Counted from the first letter of the stretch, positions 36,576-49,709 are shown. The stretch: DNA of 64,000 nt from Trifolium pratense (GCF_020283565.1 NC_060061.1:46537362-46601361), one strand, 5' to 3'. The notes: generated by a model from the letters alone, not told the origin. Made by a program: numbers and translations.

Positions 36576-39500
36576 ATGTCATTTTACCACGATAATACCG
36601 ATGGTATGCCTAAACTCTAGCTCTTTATTATTATGTTATTTTTTTTCAAGTTACTACTATGTATCTCTAGTTATAATACTCTTTAGGATCGTAAAAGTAG
36701 AAAATAATATATTTTATTATGATTATGATAATGACTAATAATTGAGAGTAAATAAAAAAATTAATCCATATGAAAAGACCTAGAACAACATTTATTTTGA
36801 AATAAATCATATCAATGAAATACTTTCGAGAATTGACATCTTATTTTTTTTTTTTTAACTTTGTGGCTGATCATCTTCTCGGACCAGCTATTGATTATCA
36901 TCTTGGTAAGTTATTACCTCACCAACTATCTAATCAAAGATTCATTATATTTATTGCATAAATATGTTCTACGTAATTAATTTAATTCTCATTTAATACA
37001 GTTGTAAAATAACCATTAAAATTAATGTTATTAATAATTTCTTTTACGCAGTTGAGGATTTCGAGGAGCATGTATTGAGAGACAATTGGAAAGAAGTTGT
37101 TGAATATTACAAAAAAGATAAATTTTATCACACATTAAAAGTGAAGAAAAGAGGAACAGCATTACATGTAGCAGTAAGCAATGGTGAGAAAGAGGCCGTG
37201 AATGATCTTGTAAGGGAAATACTAAGAATGTGGAAATGGAATGAAAATGATGACGATGACGATGATGACGATGATGAAGAAGAAGAAGATGAAACTCATC
37301 CATTAAGAATGTGGAATGAAAGAGGTGGTACTCCTCTACACATTGCAGCATTAAGAGGATTCACAAGTATGTGTGAATGTATAATTGGAAAAGAAGGTGA
37401 AAGGAAGAATTTGGTTAGAAAAAAAAATAAAAATGGAGAAACACCACTTTTATGGGCTGTGTTAGGACATAGGAAAAAAACTTTTGTTTACCTATATAAT
37501 TTTGCTCAAGAAGATGTTAATATTGTTATGGATAAAAATGGCACTACCATTCTCCATTATGCCATTAGAAGAGATATGTTTGGTTAGTTCTTTTTAATCT
37601 CTTTAATTATTGCCTTTATTTATTATTCGTTTCTTCTCATTTTTTTTAATTTCTAATATTTGACTTTCTTTATGAATAAAAAACATAAAGCAATTTTTAT
37701 GTGTAGCAAAGCAATTTTAATTATTTTTTTAAGAAAATAAAACCATATTCATTCTTGTTAGAGTACATCAAGTACAACCAAATATTCATTAAAAATATAA
37801 AAGATGAATCTGCGAACAAACTCGAAACACTCAAGTTAATAACATAATACACTTCCAAACCTTAGAAGACATCTTTAAAACGACCAAGATACCTAAATTC
37901 AACTAGGTCAATCCTATACAATTAAGAAAAATCTTTGCCTTATACAAAATTGAATTTTCCACGTTGACTCGATCTGATAACACAACTTTTCGAAAAATTC
38001 ACCCGTAAAACCAGAGGCAAGTTCAAAATAGTGAAGAGTTGTCTTTAAAGTTCAAAAATTTTCAGCAATCATCTTGCCTATGAAGGATGGTATCATTCAT
38101 GTACTACATGTGGAAAATTAGCAGTCCCATATAGGTTTAGAAATTAGTCGAACTCGTCTGAACTCGACTGACTCAATAAGAATTGGTTCAGTTCAAAAAC
38201 TTCATCTACCACGATCCCATCCATTTGTAAAAGATGATGACTAGTTTGGTGAAATGTTATGTTTGCTTACCTTTTCTTGCATTCCCTAAAAAAATTGGCC
38301 ACTAACTCATACTAAGGAGGTGAATCATGGGAGTCTTGCATTGCTATATATAAAACTAATTAAACATGACAAATCTATGTGTGCGACAGGTTTGGCATAT
38401 ATAATAATGCATTGCTATGCTGATTCTAGTATTAGCTATATGAAGGACAAAAATGGTGTTACTCCTCTTGGAGAACTTGCCTCTAGGACATCAGCCTTCA
38501 AGAATGGAAATCACCTATCATGGTGGAAGCAAATTTTGTACCACTGTAAGTAACACGCGCGCGCACATAAAATCTTGTGAAATTCATGACTTTTTGAGTA
38601 TTTACTTTTCTGTCAAAATTCATCAATACAAATGTCTGATTTTATCTTTATAAATTTTTTGTGTCAAAGGTTTTCCTTTAAAACTCGAGGACGCAGAAAC
38701 TAAATTGAACTCGATTCATCAAAAGTTTGTAATCAAAGGTAAGCAATCAACACATAATATTTTGAAGTATTTTTTTTCTTCTTTTTTATTTATTTTTTTT
38801 TATTTTTTATATTCCATGAAATAAATGCACGAGAAGACATATGATTATATTGGCGATGATATCAATTTTCTATGTGACATAATACTATTATTATTTACTA
38901 AAGACCGATCATCAATATTGCAGATAAAGATGATCATAATGGTGATATATCAATACAATTAAACGATGATGATGAATTAGAAAAGGAAGAGAAAATACGT
39001 TTATGTTACCGGTCTGTATTCAGATGGCCTATCATTTCACTATTGGGTATGTATATTAATTCAATTCCTCTCAATTTTTTTTGGTTGAAAGACAAAATGA
39101 TAAATCATTTGAAACTCATACGTAAAATAAATTGATAAAAGTTGGAACTCTAAGCATGACGTTCAACCTACCAATTTTAACATTTCGGTCAATTGAGTAA
39201 TAATTTGTAAAGAATTGGTTCCAGTCATATGATTAGAAGCACCACTATCAAGGATCCATGAATCGAGTTTAGTCTTACTAGTCATGCTTTCATTTGGAGT
39301 AACCTTTGAAGTGTTGAGAAGTTCTACCAGAGTTTGCCACTGCTCTTTGCTTAATCCTGTGACGTTGTCTGGATCTCCAACAATGTTAGAACCCAAGTCA
39401 TGAACTGCATGAGCACGCACGGGACCTTTCTGTGCGCGTCTACTATTTGATCTGGTACCTCCAGCACGGTATTGGCCTCTTCCTTGTCCTCCTACCTTGT

Positions 39501-42500
39501 CAAAATTTCTGGGACGTTCACCCCACCATTCTGGGTATCCAAATCAGCTCGAAACAACCTGCTTCATCATGACCTTCTTTGTTGTAGTGTGTGCAAGCAG
39601 ATTTGTTTTTGCTATCACGCCCTTTCATCCTTGCGTTTGCTTGAACAACCAAGGCCATAACTTCTGGTTTGTCTTCCTTACCTCGTCTGATGATCCTCAT
39701 TCTTTCTTCTTGTACTAAGATGGAGTACATCTTATTTAAAGATGGCATCAGATCTGTGGCTAGGAAATTTGAACGAACTGTTCCATAAAGTTCATCATCT
39801 AGGCCCATCAAAAAAATGTGACTTTTTTTTTCTCTTCTTTGCGCTTTGGCAGTTTTGTCGCAATACCACATGTGCAGCCTTTATAAGTGCAGGTCAACAC
39901 TTGTTCATAATTGGCCAAATCATCCCATAGAGCTTTCAACTTTCCATAATAAGCAACCATGGACAAACTTCCTTGTTTGCATTGGGCAAGGTCCGATTTC
40001 AGTTGCTGAATGCGTGGACCATTACCAATTGAAAATCTCTCCTTTATGACGTCCCAAAATTCCTTGGCGGTTTCAAAATAAGATATGGTTGTTCGTAGTG
40101 TAGGTTCTATTGCATTCAAGATCCATGACACCAACATGGCTTGAACAGTCAACCAATCCTCCATTATAGAGGATCCTTCTTCAAGTTTCTTTATGGTTCC
40201 ATCAATGAAACCCCATTTCCTTCTTGCTGTCAAAGATGTCTTGATGGCTTTAGACGATTCGTCATAGTTTTCTTCACCGCACATCTGCACCTGCGTAATG
40301 ATACTTCCAGGATTGTCATTGGAATGGAGATCATATGGTGAAGGTTTGTTTTGGGACTTTGATTCATTTTTCTTTTTAGCCATAGCAACCGCCAGATGAA
40401 TTTCTAGGGTTGCCGGGCTCTGATACCATGTAAAGAATTGGTTCCAATCATATGATTAGAAGCACCACTATCGAGGATCCATGAATCGAGTTTAGTCTTA
40501 CCAGTCATGCTTTCCTTTGGAGTAACCTTTGAAGTGTTGAGAAGTTCTACCAGAGTTTGCCACTGCTCTTTGCTTAATCCTGTGACGTTGTCTGGATCTC
40601 CAACAATGTTAGAACCCAAGTCATGAACTGCATGAGCACGCACGGGACCTTTCTGTGCGCGTCTACTATTTGATCTGGTACCTCCAGCACGGTATTGGCC
40701 TCTTCCTTGTCCTCCTACCTTGTCAAAATTTCTGGGACGTTCACCCCACCATTCTGGGTATCCAAATCAGCTCGAAACAACCTGCTTCATCATGACCTTC
40801 TTTGTTGTAGTGTGTGCAAGCAGATTTGTTTTTGCTATCACGTCCTTTCATCCTTGCGTTTGCTTGAACAACCAAGGCCATAACTTCTGGTTTGTCTTCC
40901 TTACCTCGTCTGATGATCCTCATTCTTTCTTCTTGTACTAAGATGGAGTACATCTTATTTAAAGATGGCATCAGATCTGTGGCTAGGAAATTTGAACGAA
41001 CTGTTCCATAAAGTTCATCATCTAGGCCCATCAAAAAAATGTGACTTTTTTTTTCTCTTCTTTGCGCTTTGGCAGTTTTGTCGCAATACCACATGTGCAG
41101 CCTTTATAAGTGCAGGTCAACACTTGTTCATAATTGGCCAAATCATCCCATAGAGCTTTCAACTTTCCATAATAAGCAACCATGGACAAACTTCCTTGTT
41201 TGCATTGGGCAAGGTCCGATTTCAGTTGCTGAATGCGTGGACCATTACCAATTGAAAATCTCTCCTTTATGACGTCCCAAAATTCCTTGGCGGTTTCAAA
41301 ATAAGATATGGTTGTTCGTAGTGTAGGTTCTATTGCATTCAAGATCCATGACACCAACATGGCTTGAACAGTCAACCAATCCTCCATTATAGAGGATCCT
41401 TCTTCAAGTTTCTTTATGGTTCCATCAATGAAACCCCATTTCCTTCTTGCTGTCAAAGATGTCTTGATGGCTTTAGACGATTCGTCATAGTTTTCTTCAC
41501 CGCACATCTGCACCTGCGTAATGATACTTCCAGGATTGTCATTGGAATGGAGATCATATGGTGAAGGTTTGTTTTGGGACTTTGATTCATTTTTCTTTTT
41601 AGCCATAGCAACCGCCAGATGAATTTCTAGGGTTGCCGGGCTCTGATACCATGTAAAGAATTGGTTCCAATCATATGATTAGAAGCACCACTATCGAGGA
41701 TCCATGAATCGAGTTTAGTCTTACCAGTCATGCTTTCCTTTGGAGTAACCTTTGAAGTGTTGAGAAGTTCTACCAGAGTTTGCCACTGCTCTTTGCTTAA
41801 TCCTGTGACGTTGTCTGAATCTCCAACAATGTTAGAACCCAAGTTATGAACTGCATGAGCACGCACTGGACCTTTCCGTGCGCGTCTACTATTTGATCTG
41901 ATACCTCCAGCACGATATTGGCCTCTTCCTCGTCCTCCTACCTTGTCATAATTTCTGGGACGTTCAGAATTTGTGGACGAATTCCTCCCAACCTTATGCA
42001 TGCTTTAATTTGCACCTATATACCCTGCTATAGTGCACAAGTGAAACATATGTTGCATCATTCATTCATAGAATTTGTTTCTACAATTCGATCAATAAGT
42101 CTCATTAGATCAAAGATCCGTTTGAATTTACTTATTTTTGTATTTATATAAAACAACTTATGTAGATTCAGATTATGAATATACAATTTTTTTAGTGAGA
42201 ACTTATTGGTTAAATTACTCTTTTAATCCCTCTACTTATTTTTTGGTTTCAATTTGGTTCCTAACTATTATCAAATGTTGGAAAATAAACGCATTCATAG
42301 TACGTAGAACAATATTTTACTTATGGACTTATAGATTAATTAGCATTCTTTTATCACCTCAAGTCACCATTACTTTTTTGGTTTCATGTACACACTTAAT
42401 TAATTTTGCAGACTTAGAGAAAATAGAAATCATTAAGAAGAAGCGCTTATATGCTGCTAGGATCTTGGAAGATTTAATGAAAAATCCTTACTACTCATAC

Positions 42501-44704
42501 AATGGTGGTGGGGATGCAGCACGACTTAACACAGAACATGAGGAAGAAATAGAAAATGTCATGAATATCAGGGACACACAAAAAAAAGGTAAGATTTATA
42601 ATAAAAAAAATAAAAACTATCAAAAAATGATTTAAGAAGTAAAATAATTTTATAAATTAATTCCTCTTTCCTATAACAAATGTATCATATAATTGCATTG
42701 GTGGGGATGGTGCAGATATTAACAAAGAACATGAGAAAGAAATCAAGGGCACATTGAAAGAAGGTAAGATTTATCTCTTAATAATTAAGGTAATGTGCAT
42801 GTCTCTCACAAGTCATTAAGTATTTAGTTAAATTTAATGTACTTTAAATATTTTTTTTAATATGCATTTTGGTATTTAATATAAGATAAAAATTTGACAA
42901 GAAAAAAAAATGCATTTCCTGCTGATTTATTTGCAGAAAAACGTTTCCTAGAGAGTTTTATGCAGTATTTATAGCGAAATTACCTGCGGATTTTAGTCTA
43001 AATCCGCAGAAAAACAACAACTTTCTAGTAGTGTTAACATCCACAGAGGGAAAAATCTTAATCTCAGGTATATATTAATTTAAATGTTACATCGGTGTAA
43101 TTTGATCTCTTTCATGTGTATGTGAGGGAGAGAACAAAAAGAAAGAGAATTAGTGGTAATAGAATATGAGTCATTTAAAGTCTACCGGTCACTTTAATGT
43201 TTTAATGCTCTTAATTCACGGAAAAAATATCAAGAATAGAATAACCATTTATTATATGTTTTGCAGGGGAGTTACAAAATACAACAGAGGAAAGTGGCAT
43301 AGCTAAAATTATGCAAGAGATTATTTCTAAACTAGCAATTACATCTGACAAGAAAAGGATATTACTTGAAGCAATGAATAAATTATCAGTAGAGAAAATT
43401 GACACACAGGACACAACATATTTGGTTGCAGCAAAACATGGCATAGTGGAAATTACGAGTCAACTTGAATTAAAAATGAAAAGTGTGATCCATGAGAGAA
43501 ACTCTAACAATGAAAATGCATTGCTTTTGGCAGTGAAGTATAGGCAACCACAAATTGTTGAGGGGTTGCAGAAAAGTTTATCATCAAACAAGAAAGTCTT
43601 TGAAAGCCTATGTCTAAAAGTGGATAACAATGAAAACACCATGTTACACTTGGCAGCATATACATCACTCAACAATGAAAGTACTTGGAGGATATCTGGT
43701 CCTGCCATGCAAATGATGTGGGACATTAAGTGGTATAAGGTACACTTATATTTTCACATTGTGATGAATTTATGTCATTCTTTACAAAACTAGCATTTAA
43801 GGTTCTCAGACACGCGAGTCTACTAGGACTTATAAAGGGTCCATCAACTCGACTCGTAAACTCGTACGAGTCTATGGAAAATTAAAAATGATTTTTAAAA
43901 ACCTATAAGTGACACATATATGACACACTAAAGTTGTAAAGTCGTTTTTGCTTATGACACGAATCTACTCGTTTTTGTTTCCTAGACTCGTAAACTCTAC
44001 CAGTTTAAGAGTCTACTCGGGAGTTTGACAACCATAAGATTTAATATATATGTTTTATGTTTTGACATTGTGATGAATGATATATATAGTACATCAAAGG
44101 AATAGTGCCAGAGTATTTCAGACATAGAATCAACAAAGACAAGAAAACCCCTGGTGAAGTCTTTAAGGAAGAACACAAAGAACTTCTACAAAGTAGCACT
44201 GAGTGGTTGAGAGACACAGCAGAGTCATGCTCAGTTGTAGCAGCACTAATTGCAGGTCTCTCCTTTGCAACATCAGGCAGTGTCCCTGGAGGCAATAACG
44301 ACTCAGGAAAACCGGCATTAGAAGGACAACCTGCATTTGAAGGATTCGCTATATCTTCGTTAATTGGACTTTACTTCTCCGGCACTGCACTCATCATGTT
44401 TCTTTCTATACTCACTTCTCGAAAACAAATCGAAGACTTCAATATAAACTTGCCAACCAAGCTTCTTGCAGGCTTAACTTCTCTCTTCGTATCGATTGTT
44501 GCCATGTTTATTTCTTTCTGTGCTGGACATTTCTTTGTGCTCACAGATAAATATGGTAAACATGATATCTTGTTCTATTTATTAATTGTCTTTTGCATTC
44601 CTGTCACATTCTATGGAGCTATGCAGCTTCCGTTATATATTGATCTTCTTAAAGTTATTTGGAAGAAGGTGCCACCACCAAGTATTAAGGGTGTTCATTT
44701 GTAA
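36576..44704 (+). CDS. Ankyrin-repeat/PGG-domain membrane protein B, nine exons
   Basis: Exons: 36576-36603, 37052-37582, 38390-38545, 38670-38738, 38924-39046, 42412-42588, 42716-42763, 43267-43739, 44090-44704. They sum to 2220 bp, 739 residues, with no stop. Same layout as gene A: four N-terminal ankyrin repeats in exons 2-3, variable charged linker, further repeats in exon 8, then a PGG domain with four membrane segments in the last exon. Specific features are an acidic run of Asp and Glu encoded near 37245-37295 between repeats 1 and 2, and an extra 48-bp exon (42716-42763) absent from gene A. Intron 5 is 3.4 kb because of a 2.76-kb copia-derived insertion. Role inferred by family: ACD6/ITN1-like immune or stress signalling at membranes. 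Confidence 0.88.
39209..41967 (-). mobile_element. Tandem copia gag-protease cassette without LTRs
   Basis: A 1223-bp unit is present 2.25 times (39209-40431, 40432-41654, 41655-41967), reading on the minus strand. Each full unit runs from a copia primer-binding site (TGGTATCAGAGCC) through gag of the UBN2 type and a CCHC knuckle to the start of the protease (WILDSGASNHM). Integrase, reverse transcriptase and LTRs are absent. Perfect 7-bp direct repeats AATTTGT flank the block (39202-39208 and 41968-41974). Both full units share the same two frame breaks, one near an A-run after the gag core and one after the CCHC knuckle. The unit was therefore dead before it was multiplied. It lies in intron 5 of ankyrin gene B, antisense to it. 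Confidence 0.88.
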
Positions 44705-44965
44705 GGGGTGTTTGCTATATTGTATTGCTTTGTGGATTGAAACTACTTCATAAGTTTGGTTTGTATTTTTTTTTACTTGTATTTGAATAATGTTTGGAGT
44801 ATAATATGATTATGATTTGACTATGTTTGTATCGTTATAAGGTGTGATAAATTTTCTATGAATTTTCAATTGGTTAATCTCATATCCCATATACTATACA
44901 TACTAGCAAAATACTTGTGCATAATGATATAGAAGCCGCGAGGACCGAAATCCAACCATCTACTT
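44705..44965. other. 3' flank of gene B
   Basis: AT-rich, with similarity to the flanks after genes A and C; the polyadenylation region is expected here. Confidence 0.5.
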
Positions 44966-45647
44966 AAAGAATATAGATTTTTTTGCCACTTAAACTAATT
45001 CATTATTTATACGTAAAGCATCAATTTATTATAGTGTACATCCCTATGTTATATTGATCGTTGCTTCTGATATTGTATATTTCTGTAATTTTTTAAACAA
45101 TGGTATGTCCCTCCTATGTTAAATTTTACCGTCTCAGCTTTGGGTATAAGACAATAAATAAGGATTCAAGTGGTAAACTAAGGATAGTGACATTATGAAA
45201 TCTTGAATCTTGAATCTTATGATAAATTAATTGTGTTTTGTCGTGATAATTTATCAAGAATTATTGTGCAAGAATTGTAATTTATCATATTATGTGACAA
45301 TTTTTATAGTATGAATTCATGTAATAAGACTAATAATCGGTTGATTGATTAGGTGTACGATCAAACAAAAATAGAATAGTGAAATTGATGAACAATCCTA
45401 ACACGTCCTATGAACCTGTAATGATTCCCTTCCCATGAATCATAAATTCATGTAAGACTAATGTTCCATTATAGTGCCTCAATAATTTTAATTTGACATT
45501 ATATCTTATAAATGGATAACAAAAAAAATGGTAAATGGAGCAAAGTCAAACTATTCGACAGGTACTCAGTTTTTCTCCCGATAACCCAATAGATAGCAAT
45601 GTTTAATGGGTGAATTATCCAATCGAGAAAGTATTGTCGGTGAGGAA
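44966..45647. repeat. Direct repeat, copy 1 (about 680 bp)
   Basis: Almost identical to 48551-48623 plus 49105-49709. It starts at TTAAAGAATATAG and ends at GTCGGTGAGGAA. It is non-coding 3' flank of gene B that was duplicated together with transposon DNA. Confidence 0.9.
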
Positions 45648-46265
45648 TGTTGGTAATTTTAGTATCAACAATGTATTTTGGTAGTAATGTGATTTACTAT
45701 AGGCCAATGCAATTATGCGTTAAGTTTTGAAACGAGTCAGGGTAGTGCGGAGTGCACGCTCGTCAAGCCAAACATGTAATTGAATACGAATAATTGAAAC
45801 GGGGTTCTAAGGGGTGTAGCCCCTGGCGGGGTGCGGGGCAGCGCACTGCCGGGGTCCAAGGGACATGAATAGTCGTACCCTTTCCCAACAGACATGACTG
45901 TTTGAATAGTCGTACCCTTTCCAACAGACATGACCGTTTGAATAGTCGTACCATTTCCCAACAAACATGACCGTTTTTTCCGAAAAGGTGTGCCTGTTCG
46001 TTTTCTGTTATTGGTCTCCTATATAAGGAGTCATTTGGCCTCGGTTTTAAGAACGAAAAATACTTCTTCTCTACATTCTGATCTGTTCTCTATTGTCAGA
46101 AACAGATTGCTCTTCGAGAATTATCCCCGCAAAGATTTCGTGAACCCAGACAAGAATAGGGTCGAAATACTTTGTTCGGAAAGTGAACGAACACGATTCT
46201 TCGAAGATATCCAGGATTATCATACCGTATTTCTAGAAACACAACTTTGTTGCACAGCTGCAACA
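45648..46265 (+). mobile_element. Solo LTR of a copia (SIRE/Maximus-like) element
   Basis: It starts TGTTGGTAATTTTAG exactly where the direct repeats diverge and plausibly ends at GCTGCAACA. It contains the GC-rich words typical of these legume LTRs (GTAGCCCCTGGCGGGG, GCCGGGGTCCAAGG), a tandem AATAGTCGTACCCTTTCC motif (three copies at 45868-45960) and a TATA box (CTATATAAGG near 46019). No primer-binding site or coding region follows. Confidence 0.6.
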
Positions 46266-48170
46266 AGATCAAGTAATTTGGTTAATGTAGCTAAACTGAA
46301 TTCTTAAACCACTATAATCCTGTTTGTTCTAATTGGGTGATTGGGTCTTCTAAAAGCTACCACATGACATGTTAATGCATGTTGGACGTATAGCATACAG
46401 TTAACGTATTATATATTTATGTTTAATTGGAATTTAATAATTTTTTTAAGGATTGAACTTAATTAGTAATGTTATGTTTACAATTTTAAAAATTTGAGAC
46501 AAGTTTTTTTTATGTTAGTGCAATAGTTTCCTAAGAATTAGTTTGAAATTCATTTCTAACTCAATTTTATGTTATTTTTTTTTACTTGTACTACTTTGGT
46601 TCCCACTAATCTCGTACATACTCTAGGGATATGTTAGATGTGGTGAAGAAGGAATGAGTTGTCTATATGATCACTAATGTGATCAACGGGCCAAAAGTAC
46701 TAAGGTATGAAATTGAATTGATATAATATTTCAGTTTTTTGGCTCAATTCATTTGAGAAAACACATTATGTTTCGCTCAAATGGTTGATTTAAGCCTAAG
46801 TATAACAATAGCAGTCGGTTCTTGTTTGATTTTTTTGGTCTTTAAAGGAGCTGTTTTATATATGTTCATTTTAATATTTTTTTTGCGCTTTTTGGATGGC
46901 TTGCTGCAGAATTTCTGCATTATAACTTCTGGTTAACATGAGAAAGGTGCATGCTGGCTTGTTTGGAAAATAGCAGAGGGAAAAGAATGCAAGACAATTT
47001 GACCTCCTCAATTTGGTGGTGCTTTAAGGGTGAGTTAGGTGTCGTGGTCTTGGTTAACTTTTTCTTGCATCTTGATTTGCATATGATGTTATAATCATTT
47101 TACATATTCAAACATGTTAGAAGGTTTTTTTGAACGATTAATGTTCCGGATAACGATAAGTTGTGATACTTTAATTGTTGCAAAATCACTAATTTTTTTA
47201 TTTAGCATGTTTTAGTCTCTATGATATGATGATTAGAATTAATCTGTTACTAAATATTGATGATGTTAGGGAATTGGAGGTGGTGTTAAACTATGCTTCT
47301 TTGGCAACTATTTGGTTAGTTTTCTGCAATGTGGTCCTTTGTTTCTAGCTACGCTAAGTAAAGGCCTAACTAATACAAAGGTGTTGGTGGTTTTTTTCAT
47401 CTTTGTTTTCTTTTGTTTAAATGTGAAAATGTTTAACTAGATTGACTTGTGGTTTTTTTTCCATGAATTTTAACTCAATTTTGTTTTCCTTTTCCTTCTT
47501 TATTTTCTCACACAGAGCAAGAAGCTACTGCCACACAAGGAGATTGCTCGCACCTTCGTCGAAGACGTCAAGTAAGTTTAGACTCTTACTCTCTTTCTTT
47601 ATCACTTCAAAATCTCACTTTATTTTGTTTGATTTGAGTGTGGTTAGTTCATGCATTTGGAAGTAGCTCAAAACCCTCTCAGCAAAGTCGCTCCCCTTCA
47701 GTCTAGTTGGGACCTCACAGGTGCAGCAGAGTTTGTTCTTTTTTCTCTGCTCTGCGGCAAATTTTCTGCTTTGTTAGACTATAATATCAGCAGGTGTTTT
47801 ACTGGAGTTTGTGGCTGTCAATAATAACTCATGGTCTAGGACATAGGTATTTTTGGTGTATCAATGGTGTCTTTTTTTTTTTTTATTTAGTTAGTTTTGT
47901 GATTTTTCCAACTCATTGCTTACTAAGGCTTTGCAATGCATTTATATGCTCTGTAATTCATATATTGATTATAGTTTAAAAGCAAATTGTATTTGGATTT
48001 GAAGATATCCATATTGTATTTTAGTAATTTGTAATTAGATTTGAGTAGCATATTTTTTAATCAATACTTAGTATGGTACACTGTTTGAATGCCTTTTGTG
48101 GTGTTTGATTACAATCAATGAAATTTGTTGGCTCTTTATTTTATATTCAACGTATAGCCTAATAAAAAAA
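46266..48170. other. Non-coding stretch, probably interior of a DNA transposon
   Basis: No full gene. An exon-like piece at 47516-47572 (acceptor CACACAG, ending AAGTAAGT) encodes KKLLPHKEIARTFVEDVK, which could be a captured exon. The right end of this block is the CACTA-like terminus at 48549. Confidence 0.4.
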
Positions 48171-48549
48171 ATTGTTTTTTTTTTAAAAAAAGGACTTTTA
48201 ATAGCGCTTATTCAATAAAGCGTTATTATAGGTAATGCGGGCGCTATTAAAGCGTGTGTATTTGAAGAACTATAATAACGCTTTATTCTCGGGTGCTATT
48301 AAATATATTACCTATAATAACGCTTCTTAAATAAAACGCTATAAATGCCTTCTCCGAAAGCTCTTCCAAGTAGCGTATACAACTTACGACAGCGGTTTTT
48401 TTAATAAGAGCTATTAAATGTAGACATATGATAGCGTTTTAAAACGCTATTATAGGCATTAAACCTATAATAGCGGTATCAGTAATAGCGCTTTAAAACG
48501 CTATTAAAAGTAAAATAAAGCGCTATTAAAAGGGCTTTTTTGTAGTAGT
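48170..48549. mobile_element. CACTA-like terminus with subterminal repeats
   Basis: Read on the minus strand the end is CACTACTACAAAAAAGCC, matching the plant CACTA terminus. Inside are about a dozen copies of AATAGCGCT / AGCGCTATT variants in both orientations, the pattern of transposase-binding subterminal repeats. The matching left end was not found. Confidence 0.65.
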
Positions 48550-48550
48550 G

Positions 48551-49709
48551 TTAAAGAATATAGATTTTTTGCCACTTAAACTAATTCATTATTTATACGT
48601 AAAACATCAATTTATTATAGTGTTCTTAGAAATGAGTATTGAGTCTAACTCATCCTTACAAAACCGACTTGTAAGGTGAGGATTGCCTCTAGTATATAAA
48701 CACCTATTCATGCTATCTAGCAACCGATGTGGGACTTCTTAACACACCCCCTCACGCCCAGCACTATTGAGCTTGGTGCGTGGATATAAACGGTGGGTGG
48801 CCCGATTCTGGAAACCTGATAACAGGTGGCCCAACGGATCGTGGAGAGACTTTGATACCATACTCATTTCTAATATGGTATCAAAACCTATCATAGATCC
48901 TTTTGTTGTTTGTTGTGGAGACCTCTCGTATTTGGGCCACCCGTTGTTGTTGATTTTACGTTCCAGCTTGTTCAGTTCTGGACGTGAGGGGGTGTGTTAG
49001 AAGTCCCACATTGGCTAGAGATATGATAAAAATAGTCTTTATAAGTGTGTGCAAACCTCAACTCTCAAGCTAGCATATGTGGTTAGGTTTTCCAAATTCT
49101 AATAAGTGTACATCCCTATGTTATATTGATCGTTGCTTCTGATATTGTATATTTCTGTAATTTTTTAAACAATGGTATGTCCCTCCTATGTTAAATTTTA
49201 CCGTCTCAGCTTTGGGTATAAGACAATAAATAAGGATTCAAGTGGTAAACTAAGGATAGTGACATTATGAAATCTTGAATCTTGAATCTTATTCTAAATT
49301 AATTGTGTTTTGTCGTGATAATTTATCAAGAATTATTGTGCAAGAATTGTAATTTATCATATTATGTGACAATTTTTATAGTATGAATTCATGTAATAAG
49401 ACTATAATCGGTTGATTGATTAGGTGTACGATCAAACAAAAATAGAATAGTGAAATTGATGAACAATCCTAACACGTCCTATGAACCTGTAATGATTCCC
49501 TTCCCATGAATCATAAATTCATGTAAGACTAATGTTCCATTATAGTGCCTCAATAATTTTAATTTGACATTATATCTTATAAATGGATAACAAAAAAAAT
49601 GGTAAATGGAGCAAAGTCAAACTATTCGACAGGTACTCAGTTTTTCTCCCGATAACCCAATAGATACCAATGTTTAATGCGTGAATTATCCAATCGAGAA
49701 AGCATTGTC
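48551..49709. repeat. Direct repeat, copy 2, split by a foldback insertion
   Basis: 48551-48623 and 49105-49709 match 44966-45647. The copy begins directly at the CACTA-like end and ends at GTCGGTGAGGAA, after which sequence differs. Confidence 0.9.
48624..49104. mobile_element. 481-bp foldback element
   Basis: Absent from direct-repeat copy 1 and flanked by 5-bp repeats AGTGT. Long imperfect inverted arms include 48731-48755 against 48984-49006 (GGGACTTCTTAACACACC and its inverse), 48791-48803 against 48934-48943, and a central TTTGATACCAT / ATGGTATCAAA. A related arm lies inverted at 58653-58745. Confidence 0.75.

Noticed and set aside
37031..37351. Histidine-rich minus-strand open frame
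   Set aside because: Antisense of the acidic-repeat exon of ankyrin gene B.
39472..41564. Several plus-strand open frames of 60-73 codons, appearing twice
   Set aside because: They are antisense shadows of the copia gag cassette and repeat only because the cassette does.
42990..43036. CTAGTAGTGTTA resembling a second CACTA-type end in gene B intron 7
   Set aside because: No partner terminus or subterminal repeats could be found.
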